Assembly: GCA_964496245.1 (NCBI GenBank)
Contig: CAZBZG010000155.1
Location: 1 to 10,909, forward strand
DNA from: CAZBZG01 sp964496245
GTDB taxonomy: Bacteria; Planctomycetota; SZUA-567
Direction of reading: 5' to 3'
DNA: 10,909 bases
The notes beneath the pieces were generated by a model, which was not told the origin of the DNA, ran no database searches, and saw only the letters and a program-made list of their open reading frames with translations. How positions within the stretch are numbered: the stretch's first letter is position 1; every line of letters begins with the position of its first letter. The translations under genes and the position numbers were made by a program. This document shows positions 5,959 to 10,909 of the stretch, piece after piece.

Positions 5959-6969
5959 ATGACCGCTCCGCAAGCGTCCTCTGAGAGTGGTGGCTCCCGC
6001 CGCACGGAGTTGTCTCCATTTCGCGACGAGGCGCAGATCCATCGGGCCATCAAGCGATTCAGCCAGCGCAACACGAAGAGTGGCGAGCGGAAGCAGATCC
6101 TGGCCCGGTTGCGGGCCACGGGCCCCAAGGCGGCGGCAGGCGCCTGCGGTCTGCTCGAAGTCTTTCCGCGCCAGGACATCAGTACGCGTCACGCCATCCT
6201 GGATCTAATCCGGGAGATCCTGGAGATGAAGGGCGATCTCTCCGAGGCTGCGCCCGAGCTCGCCAAGTATCTGAATCACGCCAACTACGGGCTGCGGGAG
6301 AAGGTGGGGAAGATGCTAATCGCCATGGGGCCGGACGCGAACGAGGCGATCGGCCGAGTCCTCGGCTGCACCCGTCACGCCATGGTCGATGTGCGGCGCC
6401 TGGCGGTCCAAGTCATCGCCGCGTGCGGTCCTGTGTGCGCGCCGGCAGCCCTGCCGCGTCTCAGAAAAATGGCGCAGAACACACCGGATACGGAAGGGGC
6501 GTTGCGGGAGGACATTCAGGCGGCTCTGGACGCATTGGCCGTGGCCGTCCCGGCCTCTGGGCGGCCCGCCCGAGGCGACGAAGCCAGCACGTCCACGCGG
6601 CGCATCCTCAAGCAGGTGCACCGGGCGAGCCAGGTGCCCAAGAAGTCCGAGCCCAGCGTCGTGGAGGAGGCCAGGGAGCGCCTGGCCGAGCTCCCCGAAG
6701 AGAAGCGGATCCGGGCTCTGCTCCTGGGGCTCAAGGCCGAGGCTGCAGGCGCGCGCGCCATGGCCGCCCGGATTCTGGAATCCGAATGGCGTCACCTGCC
6801 GGAGCACGTGCAGGAGATCGAAGAGGCGCATGCGCGGGAGACGGACGCGCATGCGCGCGACCGCATGGCCAACCTGCTCACCATTCTCGCCATGCACTGC
6901 CCGGATCGGATCGCTGAGCCTTCCCAGCCTACGCTGCCACCGGACGAGGCCCAGGGAGGGGAAACGTAA
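5959..6969 (+). CDS. HEAT-repeat protein
   Basis: A 336-residue, largely helical protein without signal peptide or membrane segment, so probably cytoplasmic. Residues 41-195 look like three to four HEAT-like helical pairs, for example SGERKQILARLRATGPKAA (41-59), TRHAILDLIREIL (76-88), NYGLREKVGKMLIAMGPDA (109-127) and MVDVRRLAVQVIAACGP (142-158). A polar linker (about 197-235) leads to a second helical block containing EEARERLAELPEEKRIRALL (236-255) and VQEIEEAHARETDAHARDRM (284-303). HEAT arrays are protein-binding scaffolds; no enzymatic motif is visible. The ATG at 5959 has GGTGG seven bases upstream. Earlier in-frame ATGs (5764, 5866) fall in the preceding terminator or the promoter. lysS begins 82 bases after the stop with no clear terminator between, so the two are probably cotranscribed. 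Confidence 0.8.
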   Translation: MTAPQASSESGGSRRTELSPFRDEAQIHRAIKRFSQRNTKSGERKQILARLRATGPKAAAGACGLLEVFPRQDISTRHAILDLIREILEMKGDLSEAAPELAKYLNHANYGLREKVGKMLIAMGPDANEAIGRVLGCTRHAMVDVRRLAVQVIAACGPVCAPAALPRLRKMAQNTPDTEGALREDIQAALDALAVAVPASGRPARGDEASTSTRRILKQVHRASQVPKKSEPSVVEEARERLAELPEEKRIRALLLGLKAEAAGARAMAARILESEWRHLPEHVQEIEEAHARETDAHARDRMANLLTILAMHCPDRIAEPSQPTLPPDEAQGGET

Positions 6970-7051
6970 CGGGCGCGTTTGTCACGCAGGCGTGCCGGAG
7001 GGTCCGCACAGGACGAACCGCCGTTGGCGCGGCTTGCAGAGGGAGGGCCCC

Positions 7052-8581
7052 ATGGCCAAGGAGAAGATCCGTCAGGACCGCCTGCAGAAGCTCGAGGCCC
7101 TGAAGGCGCTCGGCGTCGACCCGTATGGCAGCCGGGTCGACCTCACCGGCACGATCGCGGCCGTGCGCAACCAGTGTCCGGAGGATGTGCCCGAGGACGG
7201 CGCCGGTCCCAAGGTGACCGTGGCCGGCCGGGTCATGGCCGTGCGCGACATGGGTAAGTCCAAGTGGCTCGATGTGCGGGACCGCTCGGGCGTGATCCAG
7301 GTGAACCTTCTCAAGAAGAAGGTGGGCGAGGCGTTCGCCCAGGCCGCGCACCTCGACATCGGCGACTTTCTCGCGGTTGCCGGTTCCCTCCAGAAGAGCC
7401 GCAAGGGTGAGATCACGGTCTTCGCTGAATCGTTTCGCTTCCTCTGCAAATCCATCGAGCCCCTGCCCGCCAAGTGGAAAGGTCTGCGCGACGTCGAACT
7501 CCGCTACCGTCGTCGCTACCTCGACCTGGTGGCCAACGAGGCGTCGCTCGACCGGTTCGTGCTGCGCAGCAGGATCATCCGCGAGGTCCGCCGCTTTATG
7601 GAGGACCGCGGGTTCCTCGAGGTCGAGACGCCCATGCTCCAGCCCATCTACGGCGGGGCGGCGGCCCGGCCGTTCGTCACGCATCACCAGGCGCTGGACC
7701 TGGATCTCTTCCTCCGCATTTCGCCGGAGACATATCTCAAGCGTCTCCTGGTCGGCGGCATGGACCGGGTCTTCGAGATCAATCGCAATTTCCGCAACGA
7801 AGGCATCGACACGGCTCACAATCCAGAGTTCACCATGATCGAGTGGTACCAGGCCTACGCCGACTACGAGGTGCTCATGGACATGACCGAAGCCCTCGTC
7901 GCCACGTGCGCCCGGGAGGTCCTCGGCACCACCCAGATTGCGTACGGCGAACACGCGATCGACTTCGCCCCGCCCTGGCCGCGCCGGCGCATGCACGATC
8001 TCGTACGCGAGGTCGCGGGCGTGGACCCGGAGAACGCGGCGGCGCTGCGGGCGCGTTGCCGGGAGGCGGGCGTGGCGGCCGAGGCGCTGGAGGGGCTAGA
8101 CGCCGATCATCTGCTCGCCGAAGTCATGGACGAGGTGGTCGAACCCACGCTCATCCAGCCCACCTTTGTCACCCACTACCCGGCCAGCCTCAACCCGCTC
8201 TCCAAGCGGAACGCCAAAGACTCCGCCCTGACCGACCGGTTCGAGGTGATCGTGGCCGGCATGGAGCTGGCGAATGCGTTCTCCGAGCTGAACGACCCGG
8301 CCGAGCAGCGCGCGCGCTTCGAGGAGCAGGTCGCCCGGGCCGACGAAGAGGGCTACTGCAATGCGGTGGATGAAGACTACGTCTCCGCCTTGGAGGTGGG
8401 CATGCCGCCCGCGGCCGGGGCGGGGCTGGGGATCGACCGGCTCATAATGCTGCTCACCGGGTCCACGAGCATTCGCGAAGTCGTGCTCTTCCCAACGCTC
8501 CGGCCGCAGGAGGGGCGGTCCGGCGAGGCCGAAGACGCGGACGAAGATCCATCCGACGAGGGCGGCAGCGACGCTTCGTAG
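7052..8581 (+). CDS. lysS: Lysyl-tRNA synthetase, class II
   Basis: A 509-residue class II LysRS, which activates lysine with ATP and charges tRNA-Lys. An N-terminal OB-fold anticodon-binding domain (about 54-133, VAGRVMAVRDMGKSKWLDV) precedes the catalytic core. Motif 1 runs about 172-198 (RSRIIREVRRFMEDRGFLEV), motif 2 about 240-267 (FEINRNFRNEGIDTAHNPEF), and motif 3 is GAGLGIDRLIMLLTG (456-470). LysRS-typical stretches THYPASLNPLSKRN (374-387) and GMELANAFSELNDP (403-416) settle the amino-acid identity. The ATG follows GGGAGGG at 7041-7047. The length is normal for the family except for an acidic tail after residue 486 (10 of the last 23 residues are Glu/Asp), beyond the end of the catalytic domain. 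It lies between a HEAT-repeat gene and a glycosyltransferase on the same strand. Confidence 0.98.
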   Translation: MAKEKIRQDRLQKLEALKALGVDPYGSRVDLTGTIAAVRNQCPEDVPEDGAGPKVTVAGRVMAVRDMGKSKWLDVRDRSGVIQVNLLKKKVGEAFAQAAHLDIGDFLAVAGSLQKSRKGEITVFAESFRFLCKSIEPLPAKWKGLRDVELRYRRRYLDLVANEASLDRFVLRSRIIREVRRFMEDRGFLEVETPMLQPIYGGAAARPFVTHHQALDLDLFLRISPETYLKRLLVGGMDRVFEINRNFRNEGIDTAHNPEFTMIEWYQAYADYEVLMDMTEALVATCAREVLGTTQIAYGEHAIDFAPPWPRRRMHDLVREVAGVDPENAAALRARCREAGVAAEALEGLDADHLLAEVMDEVVEPTLIQPTFVTHYPASLNPLSKRNAKDSALTDRFEVIVAGMELANAFSELNDPAEQRARFEEQVARADEEGYCNAVDEDYVSALEVGMPPAAGAGLGIDRLIMLLTGSTSIREVVLFPTLRPQEGRSGEAEDADEDPSDEGGSDAS

Positions 8582-8627
8582 GCTTCCGTGCGTGCAGCGA
8601 ACGGGCGGGCGCGGCAGGGGCGCGGCC

Positions 8628-9785
8628 ATGCGCATCCTTCACATGATCACGCGCCTCATCCTGGGCGGCGCCCAGGAAAACACGCTGCTCTCGGTCTGCG
8701 GGCAGCAGGAAGCGGGGCACAGCGTGCGCCTCGTGTGCGGGCCGACCACGGGCCCCGAGGGTTCGCTCGTGGCCGAAGCCCGGGCCCGCGGCGTGGACTA
8801 CGTGGAGGTGCCGTCGCTCGTGCGCGCGGTGCGGCCGTGGCGGGACATCGAAGCATACCGGGCGTTGCGCCGATGCATCCAGGCGTACCGACCGGATGTG
8901 GTGCATACGCACTCATCCAAGGCCGGCGTGCTGGGGCGGGTGGCTGCGTGGCGCGAGAACGTGCCGTTCGTGGTCCACACGATCCATGGGCTCCCTTTCC
9001 ACCCCTATCAGAGCGGGTTGGCGTACCAGATCTTTGCCGCGGCCGAACGTTTCGCCGCCCGGCGCTGCCATCAGCTGGTGGCCGTGGCCGACGCCATGCG
9101 CGACCAGGCCGTGGCCGCAGGCGTGGCCGCGCCGGACAAGTTCGTGACCGTGTATAGCGGCATGGAGATGGAGCCGTTTCTCGAGGCGCCGGCCGACCGG
9201 AAGGCGGTGCGCGCTGCGTTCGGCCTGGCCGAGGAGGACGTGGTGATCGGCAAGGTGGCGCGCCTCTTTAGGCTCAAGGGGCACGAGGATCTCTTTGCCG
9301 CGTTCGCCCGTCTGCAAGGCGCTCGCCCCAGGCTGCGCCTCCTGCTCGTGGGCGACGGCACATGGCGGGCGCGGCTCGAAGCCCGGGCCCGGGACCTCGG
9401 CATCCGCGACCGCTGCGTCTTCGCGGGTCTCATCCCGCACGACCGCGTGGCCGACACCATCCACGCCATGGACGTGGTGGTCCACTGCTCCCTGCGCGAA
9501 GGGCTCGCGCGGGTACTCCCCCAGGCCCTGCTCGCGGGACGTCCGGTGGTGAGCTACGACGTGGACGGTGCGCGCGAGGTCGTGATCGACGGCCAAACCG
9601 GCCAGCTCGTGCCGCCCCGGGACATCGACGCGCTCGTGAGCGCCCTCGGAGGCATCCTGGCCGACCCCGCGCCCGCGCAACGCATGGCGCAGGCCGGGCG
9701 GGAGCGCTGCCGCACCCGGTTCGACTGGCGGCACATGGTCGACCGGCTGCTCGCCCTGTATGCCGCGGGGCTGGAAAAGGCTTGA
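8628..9785 (+). CDS. GT4-family glycosyltransferase
   Basis: A 385-residue GT-B fold retaining glycosyltransferase of family GT4, which moves a sugar from a nucleotide-sugar donor to a lipid- or glycan-linked acceptor, usually in LPS, capsule or exopolysaccharide assembly at the inner face of the membrane. The N-terminal acceptor domain begins MRILHMITRLILGGAQEN, with the glycine-rich loop, and contains DVVHTHSSKAG (90-100) and HTIHGLPFHP (117-126). The C-terminal donor domain has GKVARLFRLKGHEDL (208-222), LLLVGDG (238-244) and SLREGLARVLPQALLAGRPV (288-307). The donor-site E-x7-E motif reads Glu291-x7-Gln299, a variant I believe occurs in a GT4 subgroup. The ATG at 8628 was chosen over a GTG 12 codons earlier because it directly starts the first beta strand and has AGGGG upstream. 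It follows lysS by 46 bases. Donor and acceptor are not predictable. Confidence 0.92.
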   Translation: MRILHMITRLILGGAQENTLLSVCGQQEAGHSVRLVCGPTTGPEGSLVAEARARGVDYVEVPSLVRAVRPWRDIEAYRALRRCIQAYRPDVVHTHSSKAGVLGRVAAWRENVPFVVHTIHGLPFHPYQSGLAYQIFAAAERFAARRCHQLVAVADAMRDQAVAAGVAAPDKFVTVYSGMEMEPFLEAPADRKAVRAAFGLAEEDVVIGKVARLFRLKGHEDLFAAFARLQGARPRLRLLLVGDGTWRARLEARARDLGIRDRCVFAGLIPHDRVADTIHAMDVVVHCSLREGLARVLPQALLAGRPVVSYDVDGAREVVIDGQTGQLVPPRDIDALVSALGGILADPAPAQRMAQAGRERCRTRFDWRHMVDRLLALYAAGLEKA

Positions 9786-9809
9786 CGGGCTGCGCTGCGC
9801 GGCTAGGGT
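9782..9809 (+). promoter_or_regulatory. Candidate promoter of the sugar isomerase-like gene
   Basis: TTGACG (9782-9787, 5 of 6) and TAGGGT (9804-9809, 3 of 6) are 16 bases apart. The -35 overlaps the stop codon of the glycosyltransferase. The sequence context resembles the two stronger promoters at 4636 and 5839: a C before TTG and GCTA at the -10. Confidence 0.45.
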
Positions 9810-9855
9810 GAGAGGCATTGACGCACCATCCTCTTGGAGCGAAAGGAGCCACCAC

Positions 9856-10722
9856 ATGTTTCTCACCGGCATCGCAGACGAAGCGGGCAAGGACATCGAT
9901 ACGCAGATCCGGGCGCATCAGGAGCTCGGCTGGAGCCATATCGAGCTGCGCAACGTCCCGAGCGGACAGTTCACGGATGTCTCAGACGCGGAATTCGACG
10001 AGATCTGCGGCAAGCTCGACGCTGCTAACATCAAGGTGTCCTGCTTTGCCTCGGCGCTCGCCAACTGGGCCCGCAAGATCACGAATCCGCTGGAAGCCGA
10101 TCTGAAGGACCTGGAGCGGTCCATCCCCCGCATGAAAAAGCTCGGCACCCAATTCATCCGGGTGATGAGCTGGCCCAACGATGGTCTGGACACGGACGCC
10201 TGGCGCGACGAGGCGGTCAAGCGCATGAAGACCCTGGCCAAGCTGGCCGAAGACGGGGGCGTGATCCTGGCGCTCGAAAACTGCAGCGGGTGGGCGAGCG
10301 AATCGGCCGAGCACTACGCTCGCTTCTTCGAGCTCGTGGACTCGTCTGCGCTCAAGGCGGTCTACGACACGGGCAACCCGGCCGGCCACGGCCACACCAA
10401 CACCTGGACGTGGTACGAGAAGGCCAAGCCGCACATCGCGTACGTGCACATCAAGTCCCACACCGGCCCCAACCCAAAGAACGGCGAGCCGCGCATGACC
10501 TTCCCGGACGACCCGGAGAGCGACAGCAAGATCCCCGAGACGCTTGCCGATCTCGTCAAGAGCGGCTATGACGGCGGGGTCTCGATCGAGCCGCACCTCA
10601 AGGCCGTGGTCCACGAGGGCAAGGAGATCAGCGACGCCGAGGCCGCGTACCAGACCTACGTGGAATACGGAAAGCGCCTCGCGCGCATGGTCGAAGGGGC
10701 CAAGGCCGGCGTGGGCGGGTAG
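9856..10722 (+). CDS. Sugar phosphate isomerase/epimerase-like TIM-barrel protein
   Basis: A 288-residue protein of the xylose-isomerase-like TIM-barrel superfamily (AP_endonuc_2 domain), whose members isomerise or epimerise sugars, inositols or ketoacids at a divalent metal centre. It opens with MFLTGIADEAGKDIDTQIRA and HIELRN (28-33). Likely metal ligands at the strand ends are Glu141 (LALENCSG), Asp171 (VYDTGNPAG), His198 (AYVHIKSH) and Glu245 (GVSIEPHL), the usual Glu-Asp-His-Glu set, so the enzyme looks active. There is no signal peptide, so it is probably cytoplasmic. The ATG is preceded by AAAGGAG seven bases upstream; the longer in-frame start at 9760 would lie inside the glycosyltransferase. 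It probably has its own promoter at 9782. Substrate cannot be assigned, because no sugar kinase, dehydrogenase or transporter is in view. Confidence 0.9.
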   Translation: MFLTGIADEAGKDIDTQIRAHQELGWSHIELRNVPSGQFTDVSDAEFDEICGKLDAANIKVSCFASALANWARKITNPLEADLKDLERSIPRMKKLGTQFIRVMSWPNDGLDTDAWRDEAVKRMKTLAKLAEDGGVILALENCSGWASESAEHYARFFELVDSSALKAVYDTGNPAGHGHTNTWTWYEKAKPHIAYVHIKSHTGPNPKNGEPRMTFPDDPESDSKIPETLADLVKSGYDGGVSIEPHLKAVVHEGKEISDAEAAYQTYVEYGKRLARMVEGAKAGVGG

Positions 10723-10909
10723 GCCTACAGCATTGCGTTCGGGGTCGCAATCGGTCTCGGGATCCGGGGCGAGGGCTGCGCCCATTGATCCCGATCCCTA
10801 CTCCGATGCGTGGGGAATTGTGGCCCATGTGGGGCAAGGCCCAAGCGCCCAAACTGCACAACGGAAGCTGCCTGGCGGCCTGCCCGGATCGAAATCGGGA
10901 TCGAATGCG
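10723..10909. repeat. Non-coding end with degenerate ATCGGG-type repeats
   Basis: No credible gene is seen in these 187 bases. Related units recur: TGCGTTCGGGGTCGCAATCGG (from 10734), GATCCCGATCCC (10787-10798, inverted sense), CCGATGCG (10803-10810) and ATCGGGATCGAATGCG (10894-10909), the last cut by the window edge. They are variants of a hexamer close to ATCGGG, present in both orientations. This looks like the start of an intergenic repeat element that continues past the right edge. Confidence 0.5.
10757..10794 (+). terminator. Hairpin after the isomerase gene, possible terminator
   Basis: TCGGGATC (10757-10764) pairs perfectly with GATCCCGA (10787-10794). Nested inside, GGGCG (10767-10771) pairs with CGCCC (10779-10783) around a seven-base loop. 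It begins 35 bases after the stop codon. No T-tract follows, so it is either a factor-dependent terminator or RNA stabiliser, or simply part of the repeat element. Confidence 0.4.

Noticed and set aside
6970..7051. Separate promoter for lysS in the 82-base gap
   Set aside because: No -35/-10 pair of reasonable quality is visible; cotranscription with the HEAT gene is simpler.

Overview
This is a GC-rich, gene-dense stretch of a bacterial chromosome carrying mostly housekeeping and accessory metabolic genes. I see no phage, IS element, tRNA, rRNA or CRISPR array. The mixture (a HEAT-repeat protein beside lysS, a SpeB-like ureohydrolase of the PYEGT/DEETG type, an AP-endonuclease-2-type sugar isomerase, a GT4 glycosyltransferase, and intergenic ATCGGG-type hexamer repeats) suggests a member of the PVC superphylum such as Kiritimatiellota, Lentisphaerae or Verrucomicrobia. 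That placement is an inference from gene style, not from a marker gene.

Layout. (1) Bases 2-1499, plus strand: the 3' part of a TPR protein, followed 13 bases later by a GmhB-type HAD phosphatase. (2) Bases 1426-3797, minus strand: a two-gene unit of yraN (UPF0102, nuclease fold) and a solitary Eco57I/TaqI-type adenine-N6 DNA methyltransferase. The two overlap by four bases in a GTGA junction. The unit has a good sigma-70-like promoter with a perfect inverted repeat on the predicted start site, and its 3' end collides with gmhB in a 74-bp tail-to-tail overlap. (3) Bases 4070-4613: a small lipoprotein gene closed by a strong intrinsic terminator. (4) Bases 4636-5766: a SpeB-like ureohydrolase with its own promoter and a terminator-like hairpin. 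Two of its six expected metal ligands are replaced and it ends in a very acidic tail. (5) Bases 5839-9785: a promoter, a short leader with a terminator-like hairpin, a HEAT-repeat protein, lysS and a GT4 glycosyltransferase, probably cotranscribed. (6) Bases 9782-10722: a xylose-isomerase-like TIM-barrel protein with its own likely promoter, followed by a repeat-rich non-coding end.

How they fit together. GmhB and the GT4 enzyme point to nucleotide-sugar, LPS or exopolysaccharide work; LysRS is core translation. The pairing most worth attention is yraN plus the methyltransferase, because the methyltransferase lacks a nuclease domain and the only adjacent nuclease-fold gene is translationally coupled to it. 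Other points of interest are the altered metal site of the ureohydrolase and the possible attenuator or small RNA ahead of the HEAT-lysS unit.
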